This document shows, one piece after another, positions 9,251-18,635 of a DNA stretch of 64,000 bases. The stretch is from a bacterium (lineage in GTDB: Bacteria > UBP15 > UBA6099). The stretch lies in assembly GCA_029564595.1 (NCBI GenBank), contig JAKQPS010000113.1, positions 1 through 64,000 of the forward strand, written 5' to 3'. The position numbers were made by a program, and so were the translations under genes. Position 1 is the stretch's first letter. The number at the start of each line of letters is the position of its first letter. Below the pieces are notes generated by a model. The model was not told the origin of the DNA and did not search any database. It saw only the letters and a list, made by a program, of their open reading frames with translations.

Positions 9251-10405
9251 ATGGATTTTAAGCTTTCCGACGATAATATCAGGCTCCAAAAACTTTTCCG
9301 CGATTTCGTCAAAAACGAGATAGAGCCTGAGGCCGATAGAATAGACAAAGAGGAAGCGTTCCCGTCCGCGATAATCAAGAAAGCGGCTGAGCTTGGCTTC
9401 ATGGGGACTCCGTTTCCTGAGAAATACGGCGGGGCCGGGCTTACCGAGACTGCGTACTGTCTGCTGAATGAAGAGGTCGCCTACTCTTCCGCCACTGTCG
9501 GAACTGTGATCGGCGCCCACATAGGCATCGCGTCGAACTCGATTTTTTTCGGCGGCAATGAAGAACAAAAAATCAAATATCTCACGGAGCTTGCAAGCGG
9601 ACGCAAGCTTGGCGCGTTCGCGCTTACCGAGCCTACAGCGGGTTCCGACGCGGCGGGAATCAGAACCAAAGCCGCGCGGCGCGACGGCGGTTTCGTCATC
9701 AACGGCTCGAAAATATGGATAACGAACGGAGCGGTGGCGGACATCATAGTCGTTTACGCCGATTTAGCGAAATCCGACAAAGGCAGAGGCGGCATAACCG
9801 CGTTCATCGTGGAAAGCTCGTTCCCGGGATTCAGCGTCGGCTCGATTGAGAAACACATGGGTATTCGAGGCTCTTCCACCGCCGAGCTTGTCTTCGAGGA
9901 CATGAAAGTTCCGGAAGAAAACATGCTGGGAGTCGAAGGCGGAGGATTCAGCGTCGCGATGAAGGCGCTTGATTACGGACGTCTAGGGCTTGGGGCCGGA
10001 TGCGTCGGGATGTCGCGGCGCTGCCTCGATATGAGCGTCGATTTCGCCCGCGAGCGCGTTCAATTCGGCAAACCCATTCTTCGACAACAGGCCATACAAT
10101 TCAAGCTCGCGGAGATGGCGACGCAGATAGAGGCAGCCCGCCTCATGGTTTATCAATGCGCGTGGATGGCCGACGAGGGGATGAAAATCACCAAACAGTC
10201 CGCGATGGTCAAACTGTTCTGCTCTCAGGTCGCCAACCGCTGCGCGTACGAGGCGGTTCAGATTCACGGCGGCATGGGCTACATGACGGATTTCCCCGTC
10301 GAACGATTCTATCGCGACACCCGCGTCACCGAGATTTACGAGGGCACCAGCGAAATTCAAAAAATGGTCATCGCAATGCAGCTCGAACGGGAACGCCGCA
10401 GATGA
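9251..10405 (+). CDS. acyl-CoA dehydrogenase, short-chain/butyryl type
   Basis: FAD-dependent acyl-CoA dehydrogenase of 384 residues. It shows the FAD-binding block LTEPTAGSDAAG, the arginine-finger region ARERVQFGKPI and the C-terminal signature IYEGTSEIQ, whose Glu364 is at the catalytic position of short- and medium-chain enzymes. The overall pattern fits butyryl/short-chain substrates; chain length is inference. Electrons would normally go to an electron-transfer flavoprotein, but no etfAB is present in the window. The start is preceded by GGAGG at 8 nt. The gene stands alone with its own promoter and a strong terminator at 10445. Confidence 0.93.
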   Translation: MDFKLSDDNIRLQKLFRDFVKNEIEPEADRIDKEEAFPSAIIKKAAELGFMGTPFPEKYGGAGLTETAYCLLNEEVAYSSATVGTVIGAHIGIASNSIFFGGNEEQKIKYLTELASGRKLGAFALTEPTAGSDAAGIRTKAARRDGGFVINGSKIWITNGAVADIIVVYADLAKSDKGRGGITAFIVESSFPGFSVGSIEKHMGIRGSSTAELVFEDMKVPEENMLGVEGGGFSVAMKALDYGRLGLGAGCVGMSRRCLDMSVDFARERVQFGKPILRQQAIQFKLAEMATQIEAARLMVYQCAWMADEGMKITKQSAMVKLFCSQVANRCAYEAVQIHGGMGYMTDFPVERFYRDTRVTEIYEGTSEIQKMVIAMQLERERRR

Positions 10406-10444
10406 TGTAGATTGTCCGCGAATGTTTTTTCACCATTTAAAATT

Positions 10445-10477
10445 AAAACGCCCGGAATTATCCGGGCGTTTTTTTTG
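10445..10477. terminator. bidirectional rho-independent terminator between convergent genes
   Basis: Perfect 8-bp GC-rich stem (10449-10456 with 10461-10468), 4-nt loop, flanked by an A-rich tract on the left and a run of eight or more T on the right. It can serve the acyl-CoA dehydrogenase on the plus strand and katA on the minus strand. Confidence 0.9.
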
Positions 10478-10497
10478 TGTCAACACGTGGCGTATTG

Positions 10498-11958
10498 TCA
10501 GTCTTTCACTTCGGACAAAGGAATGCACAGAGCGTCCGCCACGCCTTTTCCGTAGTCGGAATCCGCTTTCAGGCAGTTTCCGATGTGGCGAATTTTAATT
10601 TCCTTGGGAGCGTCGCCCATCGCTCGCGCGGTGTTTCCGAAGAGAGCCTGTTTCTGCTCGTCGGACATCAGCCTGAAGAGGAGTCCGGGCTGGCTGTAGT
10701 AATCGTCGTCTTCTCTGTGGTTCCAGTGATCCGCCGCGCCTTCGAGGGAGAGAGGCGGCTCGGAAAAATCAGGCTGCTCCTGCCATTCGCCATAGCTGTT
10801 CGGCTCGTAGCCGAGCAGACTTCCGTAATTGCCGTCAACTCTCATCGAGCCGTCTCGATGAAAACTGTGATACGGACACCGGGAAGCGTTCACTGGAATC
10901 TGATGATGGTTCACTCCGAGGCGGTATCTGTGCGCGTCGCCGTATGAGAACAAGCGCCCCTGCAACATCTTGTCCGGCGAAAAGCCTATTCCCGGAACTA
11001 TGCTTGCCGGGTTGAACGCAGACTGCTCCACTTCCGCGAAATAGTTCTCCGGGTTGCGGTTCAGTTCGAGTTCGCCGACCTCGATCATAGGGTAATCCTT
11101 GTGAAACCATACTTTTGTTAGATCAAACGGGTTGTAAGGGCAGTTCGCCGCTTCCTTCTCCGGCATGACCTGAATGAACATCGTCCATTTCGGGAAATCG
11201 CCTTTTTCAATGCTCTCGTAAAGGTCGCGCTGATGGCTCTCCCTGTCCTTAGCCACAATCGCTTCGGCTTCGGCGTCGGTAATGTTCTTAATCCCCTGTT
11301 TGCTCTTGAGGTGGAACTTCACCCAGAACCTTTCATTCTTCGCATTGATCAAGCTGAAAGTGTGGCTGCCGAAACCGTGCATGTGGCGGTAGGTCGCCGG
11401 AATGCCTCTGTCGCTCATCACGATGGTTACTTGATGCAGGGCTTCTGGCAGAAGCGTCCAGAAATCCCAGTTGTTCTTGGCGCTGCGCAAGTTCGTGCGC
11501 GGGTCTCGTTTCACCGCGTGGTTGAGGTCGGGAAACTTCAGAGGGTCGCGCAGAAAAAACACCGGAGTGTTGTTTCCGACGAGGTCCCAGTTGCCCTCCT
11601 CGGTATAGAACTTGATGGCGAAACCTCTGATGTCTCTTTCGGCGTCCGCCGCGCCTCTCTCGCCGGCGACCGTTGAAAACCTTATGAAAAGGTCGGTCTT
11701 CTTTCCTATCTGCGAAAAAATCTTGGCCTTGGTGTATCCGGCGATGTCGTGGGTTGTCGTGAAGGTTCCGTAAGCGCCCGAACCTTTCGCGTGCATACGC
11801 CGCTCCGGAATAACCTCTCTGTCGAAGTGCGCCAGCTTCTCAAGGAACCACACATCCTGCAAAAGCATCGGTCCTCTTCGGCCTGCGGTCAGCACGTTCT
11901 GATTGTCCGCGACCGGCGCTCCCGTCGTTGTCGTCAACTTCTTTTTCTTATCTTCCAT
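10498..11958 (-). CDS. katA: heme catalase (monofunctional, small-subunit clade)
   Basis: Hydrogen peroxide dismutase of 486 residues, the size of small-subunit catalases. The distal His is His56 in [14 protein letters not shown], followed by [10 protein letters not shown]. The distal Asn lies in [11 protein letters not shown], and the proximal heme Tyr in [14 protein letters not shown]. Other family blocks ([16 protein letters not shown]) are intact. There is no signal peptide, so it is cytoplasmic. The gene is monocistronic, ends at the bidirectional terminator and has a 261-bp AT-rich leader in which I did not find a convincing PerR or Fur box. Its presence implies exposure to oxygen despite several anaerobic-type enzymes nearby. 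Confidence 0.97.
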   Translation of the reverse strand: MEDKKKKLTTTTGAPVADNQNVLTAGRRGPMLLQDVWFLEKLAHFDREVIPERRMHAKGSGAYGTFTTTHDIAGYTKAKIFSQIGKKTDLFIRFSTVAGERGAADAERDIRGFAIKFYTEEGNWDLVGNNTPVFFLRDPLKFPDLNHAVKRDPRTNLRSAKNNWDFWTLLPEALHQVTIVMSDRGIPATYRHMHGFGSHTFSLINAKNERFWVKFHLKSKQGIKNITDAEAEAIVAKDRESHQRDLYESIEKGDFPKWTMFIQVMPEKEAANCPYNPFDLTKVWFHKDYPMIEVGELELNRNPENYFAEVEQSAFNPASIVPGIGFSPDKMLQGRLFSYGDAHRYRLGVNHHQIPVNASRCPYHSFHRDGSMRVDGNYGSLLGYEPNSYGEWQEQPDFSEPPLSLEGAADHWNHREDDDYYSQPGLLFRLMSDEQKQALFGNTARAMGDAPKEIKIRHIGNCLKADSDYGKGVADALCIPLSEVKD

Positions 11959-12219
11959 TCATGTCCCCTTTCCCGCGCTTTGCGCGCGTTATCAATACAT
12001 TAAAACGAACAGCTTCCTTTCAAGGCATGCCGTTTCGTTCCCAACGTCGAATTATTCAATTCCGATGCGCTCTTTAGCCTGTACATGAGAGTTTAACACG
12101 GATACGAGATATATTGTTCCCGCGAAAAATATTTCTCTCGATTGTGCCGACTGAAAAAAGTCCCGCTAAACAAACAGATTATTTGGGTCGTGAGTTATCG
12201 TAATAAATATAAAGAATAC

Positions 12220-13653
12220 TTAGCGTGTCGAAGGGCCTCGCTCGCGTTTCTTCGGAAATATTATCCTGAACGCTCTCTGAAATATTATTTTCAGTTGTGT
12301 GAATGAATGAATTTCCCGCGCGATTCCCAACATTATCTTAGGTCGCAGATAGAATCTGAAATGCGAATTCCTCTGTAGTTTTATCAAATCTTTTTCCGGG
12401 ATCGAGTCGTCGCAATAACCGAGGTTGTGGATATAAAGCTCGTCGTAATCGAGGTTGTCCAGTTTTCCCGCGACTTTAAGCTCGTCGTAAATCTCGCTGC
12501 CGGGGAATGGGGTGAATGTAAAAAAGTTCACTCTGTTGATGTCGAGTTTCAGAGAAAGATTTATTGTTTCTCGCATCTCTTGAACAGTCTCGCCGGGATA
12601 GCCCAATATAAAAAGCCCAGTGCTTCTTATGCCGTGTTTTTTCAGGATGGCGATTTTTTCGGGGACTTCATTAAGGTTGATCCGTTTTTTCATCAGATTG
12701 AGAACGCGCTGCGAGCCGGACTCTATTCCAAGAGAAGTCGAGTAACAGCCCGCGCGTTTCATCGCAGATATCAGTTCGTCAGAAATGCAGTCGATTCTAA
12801 TGCCGGGAGGACAGCCCCAGACCACATCTGTATTTCTGCGGATAATCGTCTCGCAGACCTTCATGGCGAATTTTGCGTCCGCCGCGAAATTGTCGTCCAT
12901 TATTTGAATCTCGTGGATATCATGATCTTTTTTAAGGAGTGTCATCTCGTCCACAATCGAGTCTGGGTCGCGGTGGCGGAGTTTTTTTCCCATAGCGACG
13001 CCCGCGGCGCAAAATCTGCATGAATAGGGACATCCGCGCGTGGTGATGAGCGGCGCAACTTTGTTTTTTTTCGTGAATATTCCGTTCGGATACAGTGAAA
13101 ACTTTTTGGGATCGTGAAGGTCCCACGCCGGAAGATCAAGCGGGCGGATATCGTCAATAAGTTTGCGTTTCGTCAGCGCCGCGCCCTGCCCGTCTCGGTA
13201 GCAGAGGTTCGGAATCGCGGACAGAGAGGAAGCGTCGGGAGTTTCTTTCTTCTCAAGTTCCGCTAACAACAGAGGGAATGTTTCTTCGCCTTCGCCGGAG
13301 ACGACATAGTCGACATCGGGCATTTTATTGAGGATTTCTTCAGACTCGAAAATAGCGTGAGGCCCGCCCGCGACGATTCTAGCTCTCGGATATTTGCGTC
13401 TTATCTCTTGCGCGTACACTGCCGAAGAATTGAAAAACGGGGTAAATATTGTGATCCCGACCACATCGAAATTGTTCTCTGAGGCTATGTCGGCGACTTT
13501 TTCGGGCTTGATGGAATCTCTGGCGGCGTTGCAGATGAAAGGTTCGTGTCCGGCGCGCCTTAGAGCGGTCGCCAAGTATGCTAGTCCCAGATTGGGAATT
13601 ATCAGATATGTCTCTAGATTCAGCCTTTTTGGATCGACAAGTAATATCTTCAT
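12220..13653 (-). CDS. B12-binding-type radical SAM protein
   Basis: Radical SAM enzyme of 477 residues. The N-terminal 130 residues have the cobalamin-binding-domain fold pattern of class B radical SAM enzymes (ILLVDPKR, NLGLAYLATALRRAGHE, VVGITIFTPF, GGPHAIFESE, VVSGEGEETF). The cluster motif CPYSCRFC gives Cys208, Cys212 and Cys215, followed by DDNFAADAKFA and SLGIESGSQRVLNLMKK, typical of this class. Such enzymes methylate or rearrange unactivated carbons, often in lipids, antibiotics or pigments. It is the last gene of a three-gene run, 21 nt after its neighbour. The substrate is not determinable; see the operon finding. Confidence 0.88.
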   Translation of the reverse strand: MKILLVDPKRLNLETYLIIPNLGLAYLATALRRAGHEPFICNAARDSIKPEKVADIASENNFDVVGITIFTPFFNSSAVYAQEIRRKYPRARIVAGGPHAIFESEEILNKMPDVDYVVSGEGEETFPLLLAELEKKETPDASSLSAIPNLCYRDGQGAALTKRKLIDDIRPLDLPAWDLHDPKKFSLYPNGIFTKKNKVAPLITTRGCPYSCRFCAAGVAMGKKLRHRDPDSIVDEMTLLKKDHDIHEIQIMDDNFAADAKFAMKVCETIIRRNTDVVWGCPPGIRIDCISDELISAMKRAGCYSTSLGIESGSQRVLNLMKKRINLNEVPEKIAILKKHGIRSTGLFILGYPGETVQEMRETINLSLKLDINRVNFFTFTPFPGSEIYDELKVAGKLDNLDYDELYIHNLGYCDDSIPEKDLIKLQRNSHFRFYLRPKIMLGIAREIHSFTQLKIIFQRAFRIIFPKKRERGPSTR

Positions 13654-13674
13654 TAAATAACCCGATGAGCAGTC

Positions 13675-15168
13675 TCAGCCTTTGACGCCCCGCCCTGTGA
13701 AAAATTCCTTCAAATAGAATTTATACCTTTTTGCGTGCTGACGCATCATTATTTCCGCGTCAGGCGATTTCTTCATCAACAGCCTGTACGCGGTGTACGC
13801 GATTCCCGGCAGAAAAGATGTCGGCAGCAACCTGTACAGGCGTTTGTTTATTATCGTTTCAACGAGGCCGCGCGGAAGAACCTGAGTCAGCACATAAAGT
13901 ATGTAGAACTTCCTGTGCAACTTCGGCGAAGCGTTGTCTATCGTTATCGAGCCGACATGCTCTCCGGCGTCGATTTTTTTCAGGTCCGATTCGTTCAGCG
14001 CGCCATGCCTGAGCGCGATGTTAATTATCTCCGTGCCGGGAAAATAGCGCAACCAGAAAACCTTCAGCACATCCGGGCGCGTCTCGTTGTAGAACCGGGC
14101 CATCTCGACCATGTCAGATTCCGATTCCGTCGGGAAATTTGCAATATTCTCCGCTGCGACGAATATCCCTGTTTCCTGCAATAACCGTATAGAGCGACGG
14201 ATTATTTCCGTGGATTCGGTCCGATTGTAAATCTCGCGGCGTTTCTTTTCGTTTATGGTCTGAACGCCGATATCGACTTTTACGCAGCCTGATTCGCGCA
14301 GCAGAGCCGCATGCTCTTCGTCAACCATGTTCGGGTTGGCGCAAGCTATATAGGGCAAGCCTATCCTTTTCTTGTACTCCTGCGCAAACTCGCGCATCCA
14401 TTCTTTCTTCGCGCCGAAAACCTCGTCGTAAAAATTCACGTGTCTGGAGTCGTATGTTTTCACGGCCATGGAAAGCTCTTCAATCACGTTCGCCACGCTT
14501 CTGGTTCTGACGTAGCCTTTCGCGCCGTAAAGTTTTTTCATCAGGTCGTTGTTGCAGAAAGTGCATCTGTACGGACAACCTCTTGAAGCCATGATGGTGT
14601 AGATATCGGAGGCGTTGACAGGAGTGTCGGCGTAAAGTGTTTTATCGGGAAAAGGAAGGGAATCCAAATCCTGAATGAGGGGTCGAAGAGGATTGAGGCG
14701 CGGAACGCCGTCAATATTGACGCAGACATTATCGATATCCGGACGTATGCCGCCGTGTTCGATGGAATCGAGAATGTCCGCAATGACGAGGTCGCCCTCG
14801 CCCCTGACGACAGCGTCGACGCAATCGAGTTTAAGAAACTCTTCCGGGGCGGAAGTGGCGTGGATATTGCCCGCGATGACGCGAGCGCCTGTTTCGGCCT
14901 TAATCAGAGCCGCCATCTCCTTGAACCAAAGGAAATCGCTCGTGACCACCGAAAACGCCACGACGTCAGGCTTAAGCGCGGCGACCTTTTCGACCACTTT
15001 CTTCTTCATCCTGAACAGCCGCGCGAGAGGCCGGATGGTGACGAAAGAATCCTCAAACAGGCAAGGGTCGAAAACCAGCCCCGCCGAATGGCCCTTCGCG
15101 CGAGCCATCGCCGCCAGACTCTCTATTGCAAGGCTCCCGAAAGCAGGATATACGAACGCCACTTTCAT
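13675..15168 (-). CDS. B12-binding-type radical SAM protein
   Basis: Second class B radical SAM enzyme of the run, 497 residues. The N-terminal cobalamin-type domain (VAFVYPAFGSLAIESLAAMA, VVAFSVVTSDF, VIAGNIHATSAPE, AVVRGEGD) is followed by CPYRCTFC with Cys198, Cys202 and Cys205. The middle contains DIGVQTINEKKRREIYNR and the common NFPTESE turn. A C-terminal extension of about 120 residues (HRKFYILYVL, FLPGIAYTAYRLLMKK) is hydrophobic and could associate with the membrane. Its start codon overlaps the stop of the upstream radical SAM gene by 4 bp (ATGA), so the two are translationally coupled. It is paralogous to, but clearly diverged from, the gene at 12220. Confidence 0.88.
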   Translation of the reverse strand: MKVAFVYPAFGSLAIESLAAMARAKGHSAGLVFDPCLFEDSFVTIRPLARLFRMKKKVVEKVAALKPDVVAFSVVTSDFLWFKEMAALIKAETGARVIAGNIHATSAPEEFLKLDCVDAVVRGEGDLVIADILDSIEHGGIRPDIDNVCVNIDGVPRLNPLRPLIQDLDSLPFPDKTLYADTPVNASDIYTIMASRGCPYRCTFCNNDLMKKLYGAKGYVRTRSVANVIEELSMAVKTYDSRHVNFYDEVFGAKKEWMREFAQEYKKRIGLPYIACANPNMVDEEHAALLRESGCVKVDIGVQTINEKKRREIYNRTESTEIIRRSIRLLQETGIFVAAENIANFPTESESDMVEMARFYNETRPDVLKVFWLRYFPGTEIINIALRHGALNESDLKKIDAGEHVGSITIDNASPKLHRKFYILYVLTQVLPRGLVETIINKRLYRLLPTSFLPGIAYTAYRLLMKKSPDAEIMMRQHAKRYKFYLKEFFTGRGVKG

Positions 15169-16511
15169 TCAGTCTCCGCGCCGCGCGGCGTCCGCGCGTC
15201 CTTCGTGTCGCCCTTCGGCAACCACGACATCTCCCTGTATTTCGTGTTGTAAATGCAAGGAGGTATGTAGCCCTCGTCTGACATGTAAACTTTGTTGCAG
15301 CAATTCGCTTCCGTCAGGTCGATAGTGTCGCGCGCCCTGAACTCCTCTATCGTAAACAGTTTAACCTCGCCTGTCATCTGAATCGCGTCCCAATGGCGAA
15401 GCGAGCCGAAAAGCGCCGCGAGCCTCGCAAGCCCTCCCGCGTTAGCGACTGCCCCTGCCGGATCGAAATACCTGTTCACCGGAATATAATCTTTTCCCCG
15501 TTTGTGAAGAAGCAACATGTGAAAGCATGATTTCTGCTGAAAATCCCTGTTGCCAGTCAACCGAAAAACAATATTGCCGATGGCGCGCGACCGCATGAAA
15601 TCCTTCACGGCAATACGCCCCCGCGTTCCGGCTTCGACGGCTTTCATGACATCCAACGCGGTAGTTGCCCGCTCCGCGCCGAAATTGTCTCTCCCGACCG
15701 ACGACAACACTGTGCATCCAAGATGCATGATATTGTCGTTGCCCATCATGAAATCGACTATCTTGCCGATTTCCCCGTCGTTCACCCCTTTTGCGGCCAT
15801 ACATGCCAGACAGACTTTTATTCCCGCTTTTTCAAGAGAGGCTAAAGCCCTGCGTTTCGTCTCAAGAAGTTCCCTTCCCCTTGTGACTCTGTAAATATCG
15901 TCCGAAAAACCGTCGAACTGCAACAACGCCCAGCCAAGTCCGGCGTCCCGCAGGCTTCTTGCGTATGACTCGTCGGCAAGTTTGATTCCGTTGGTGGCGA
16001 CTTTCACGACGAATCCGAGCGCGGTGATTTTTCTTATAATTTCCGCAAGGTCCGGGCGCAGCGTCGGCTCTCCTCCGCAGATAAGGATAGTGGGCTTGTC
16101 CTTCAATTTTTTGAGTCTTGAGACTATCTCGTCTGCGGAAGGCTCCCTGCTCTTTCGCGAATGAGTGTTTGTGAAACATGCGGGACAATTCAAATCGCAT
16201 CTCTCAGTGACATCGATCATAATTGTCTTTATGCGCCCGAGGTGCCGCTCGCATCCCAGACACCCTTCAATGTCGCATTCGTGAAATTCACGGGGAACGC
16301 CCGATGTTCCGGACAAGCACTTCTTGAAAAAAGCCGGATCGTCGTGAATGACGAACTCGAAACCGCCGTGCGCCGGACATTGTTTGACTTGAATGACGCG
16401 CCCTTCCCGCTCGATTATGCGCGCGGGAATTATGCCTCCGCACTCAGGGCAAAGACTCTTTGTTTCTCTGATGAGTTGTCCGCCGGAGCGATCCGCCAAG
16501 TTCAGCGCCAC
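15165..16511 (-). CDS. radical SAM protein of the tetraether-lipid-synthase-like (COG1964) type
   Basis: Radical SAM enzyme of 448 residues. The N-terminus carries a rubredoxin-like pair CPEC (21-24) and CPAHGGF (45-51), then cysteines 79, 84 and 87. The SAM cluster is ERCDLNCPACF (Cys105, Cys109, Cys112), followed by GGEPTLRPDL. The C-terminus has ANCCNKVY and GYIPPCIYN. This layout (N-terminal CxxC/CxxHG, three-cysteine core, terminal CC and IPxCxYN) matches what I know of Tes, which couples lipid tails in archaeal tetraethers, and its bacterial relatives. Assignment to lipid coupling is inference. The GTG start at 16511 has no obvious ribosome site, so the N-terminus is less certain. First gene of the run. 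Confidence 0.8.
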   Translation of the reverse strand: MALNLADRSGGQLIRETKSLCPECGGIIPARIIEREGRVIQVKQCPAHGGFEFVIHDDPAFFKKCLSGTSGVPREFHECDIEGCLGCERHLGRIKTIMIDVTERCDLNCPACFTNTHSRKSREPSADEIVSRLKKLKDKPTILICGGEPTLRPDLAEIIRKITALGFVVKVATNGIKLADESYARSLRDAGLGWALLQFDGFSDDIYRVTRGRELLETKRRALASLEKAGIKVCLACMAAKGVNDGEIGKIVDFMMGNDNIMHLGCTVLSSVGRDNFGAERATTALDVMKAVEAGTRGRIAVKDFMRSRAIGNIVFRLTGNRDFQQKSCFHMLLLHKRGKDYIPVNRYFDPAGAVANAGGLARLAALFGSLRHWDAIQMTGEVKLFTIEEFRARDTIDLTEANCCNKVYMSDEGYIPPCIYNTKYREMSWLPKGDTKDARTPRGAETE

Positions 16512-16619
16512 ATTTCTAAATTTATAGTTTGATTATAGCAGTATTAAATTTGTTTTGTCGATTTACGACTGTTTCCTCATAAGCTCACGTCCGACATTAC
16601 TATGTGAACAAAAAGAGAA

Positions 16620-16650
16620 AAAGAGGCCCGCGACAATCGCGAGCCTCTTT
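16620..16650 (-). terminator. rho-independent terminator downstream of hcp
   Basis: Outer 8-bp stem (16620-16627 with 16643-16650), one mismatch, inner 5-bp stem and 3-nt loop. On the minus strand it is followed by a T-rich run, placing it about 85 nt after the hcp stop. Confidence 0.8.
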
Positions 16651-16734
16651 TAATTCAAATCAGATGACAGCTTTCTTGTCTATTCGGCATTATCAATGCC
16701 AGACTCTATTCAGCGCAGCGCGACCCTAAGCGCG

Positions 16735-18381
16735 TCACTTCGCGAGAGCGGCGGCAATGTCCTCCGCAGGCGTGGATATTGGAGCGATATTGAACTTCTC
16801 GACAAGAACGTTTAGAGCGGCGGGCGTGACGAACGCCGGCAGTGTCGGCCCAAGCTTGATGTTCCTTATGCCCAGATGCAGCAGCGTCAGAAGTATCGCG
16901 ACGGCCTTCTGTTCGTACCATGAGAGTATCATGGACAGCGGGAGGCTGTTTACGTCCGTGCCGAACGCGTCAGCGAGAGCGACGGCGATCATAATAGCAG
17001 AATAGGCGTCGTTGCACTGGCCGATGTCGAGCAGCCGCGGAATCCCGCCGATGTCGCCGAAATCCAGTTTGTTGAATCTATATTTTCCGCATGCGAGAGT
17101 AAGAATGACGCAGTCATTCGGAACGGACTCGGCCAGTTCTGTGTAGTAGCTGCGGCCTGTTTTTGCGCCGTCGCATCCGCCGATGAGGAAGAAATGCTTG
17201 AGCGCGCCCGACTTCACCGCGTCGATGACGGCTCCGGCGACTTTCAACACGGCGTCCCGTCCGAAACCGACGGTGATGAACTGTTCGGGGCCGTCTTCGG
17301 CGAAACCGGGGGCCTCAAGAGCTGCCTCTATCACCGGGGCAAAATTGCGGTCGCTGATGTGTTTGACTCCCGGCCACGCGACCAGCCCGCAGGTGAATAT
17401 TCTTCCTTTGTATTCTTCCTTTGGTTGCTGGATGCAGTTGGTGGTCATCAGCACGGCGCCGGGAAATTCGTCGAACTCCTTCTTCTGGTTCTGCCACGCG
17501 CTGCCGTAGTTGCCGACTAGGTGTTTGTATTTCTTCAGCTTGGGATACGCCAGCGTGGGAAGCATTTCGCCGTGAGTATATACGTTTATCCCCTTGCCTT
17601 CCGTTTGCTTCAGCAACTCTTCGAGGTCAAGAAGGTCATGGCCGGAGACAACGATGGCTTTCCCTTTAACCGGAGTCACTCTTACCTTCGTCGGTTTGGG
17701 ATGGCCGTACGCGTTGGTGTTGGCGGCGTCGAGCAGCTCCATCGTTTTGAGATTCGTTTCGCCAGCTTTCAGCGCGTAACCGAGGAGTTCGTCCACGGTC
17801 GGATTAGGCTTTGTGAGGAAGTTCAACGCGTCATGAATGAAAGCGTATACTGAATCATCAGCAACGCCGAGGATTTGGGCGTGATCGGCATACGCCGACA
17901 TACCCTTCAGCCCATAGGTGATAAGCTCCTGAAGACCGGTGACATCTTCGCCGAGAGAAGCCTTGCGCGTTTCGACGCCGATTTTTTCGCCTTGAGCGAC
18001 AAGACCCGCCACATCGGCGGCAGGCGACCAGTCAGCGGCCCACGCCACGGCGTCGGGCGTCTTACCGGCGGATGCGGCGGCTTTCTCATACAGTGACTTC
18101 GCGCGGCCTTTAAATTCGGCAGCTCGCTTAATCAGCCCGGCCAGCTTCTCCTCGTCGAAGTTCACGTTAGTTACTGTGGTGAAGAGAGCTTCGATTGTGA
18201 ACAGATTGATTTCATTGTCCACAGCGCCCAGTTGCCTTGCCCTGTGAGCGTATGCCCCTATGCCCTTTGTGGCATAAATGAGCAGGTCTTGAAGAGTTGC
18301 TGCCTCGTGAGTTTTGCCGCACACGCCTTTCACTGTGCAGCCGGTCCCTTTAGCGGTTTGTTCGCACTGATAGCAAAACAT
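16735..18381 (-). CDS. hcp: hybrid cluster protein (hydroxylamine/NO reductase)
   Basis: 548 residues, full length. The N-terminal cysteines are Cys3, Cys6, Cys15 and Cys21 (spacing 2-8-5), the arrangement of the class that binds a [4Fe-4S] cluster in strict anaerobes; the enterobacterial class has wider spacing. Hybrid-cluster ligands follow in blocks such as GHDLLDLEELL, TNCIQQP, GCDGAKTGRSYYT and LACGKYRFN. The family reduces hydroxylamine in vitro and acts as a nitric oxide reductase in nitrosative stress. No hcr reductase partner is adjacent. The gene is flanked by terminators on both sides and is therefore monocistronic. Start ATG at 18381 is followed directly by the FCYQC motif. Confidence 0.96.
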   Translation of the reverse strand: MFCYQCEQTAKGTGCTVKGVCGKTHEAATLQDLLIYATKGIGAYAHRARQLGAVDNEINLFTIEALFTTVTNVNFDEEKLAGLIKRAAEFKGRAKSLYEKAAASAGKTPDAVAWAADWSPAADVAGLVAQGEKIGVETRKASLGEDVTGLQELITYGLKGMSAYADHAQILGVADDSVYAFIHDALNFLTKPNPTVDELLGYALKAGETNLKTMELLDAANTNAYGHPKPTKVRVTPVKGKAIVVSGHDLLDLEELLKQTEGKGINVYTHGEMLPTLAYPKLKKYKHLVGNYGSAWQNQKKEFDEFPGAVLMTTNCIQQPKEEYKGRIFTCGLVAWPGVKHISDRNFAPVIEAALEAPGFAEDGPEQFITVGFGRDAVLKVAGAVIDAVKSGALKHFFLIGGCDGAKTGRSYYTELAESVPNDCVILTLACGKYRFNKLDFGDIGGIPRLLDIGQCNDAYSAIMIAVALADAFGTDVNSLPLSMILSWYEQKAVAILLTLLHLGIRNIKLGPTLPAFVTPAALNVLVEKFNIAPISTPAEDIAAALAK

Positions 18382-18574
18382 TGTTTCGTCCTCCGTCGTT
18401 ATATTTATTCTGGTACTAGTTTACTACTTATATCTCGCCGCGTCAATACCATCGCGAAAAAATATTTCTACTACGCCGCGCCAGATGATTTGCGTTTGTT
18501 CTAATAGTATATCATTAATAATGGATAATCAGCGCCGGAATCAATTTTCTTCTGTATAAATCATAATTCCTATG

Positions 18575-18605
18575 AATAAAAAAACCGCCGCGAGAGCGGC
18601 GGTTT
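18575..18605 (-). terminator. rho-independent terminator downstream of argG
   Basis: Perfect 10-bp stem (18582-18591 with 18596-18605) with a 4-nt GAGA loop. On the minus strand it is followed by a run of seven T. It lies 31 nt past the argG stop. Confidence 0.92.
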
Positions 18606-18635
18606 ATTAGAATTCTAAATCAGGCATCGTATCGA

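Noticed and set aside
11959-12219. PerR/Fur box upstream of katA
   Set aside because: The region is AT-rich but I found no inverted repeat matching either consensus.
12220-16511. One of the radical SAM genes as activase for the glycyl radical enzyme
   Set aside because: They lack the short length and N-terminal activase layout, two carry cobalamin-type domains, and they are about 40 kb away.
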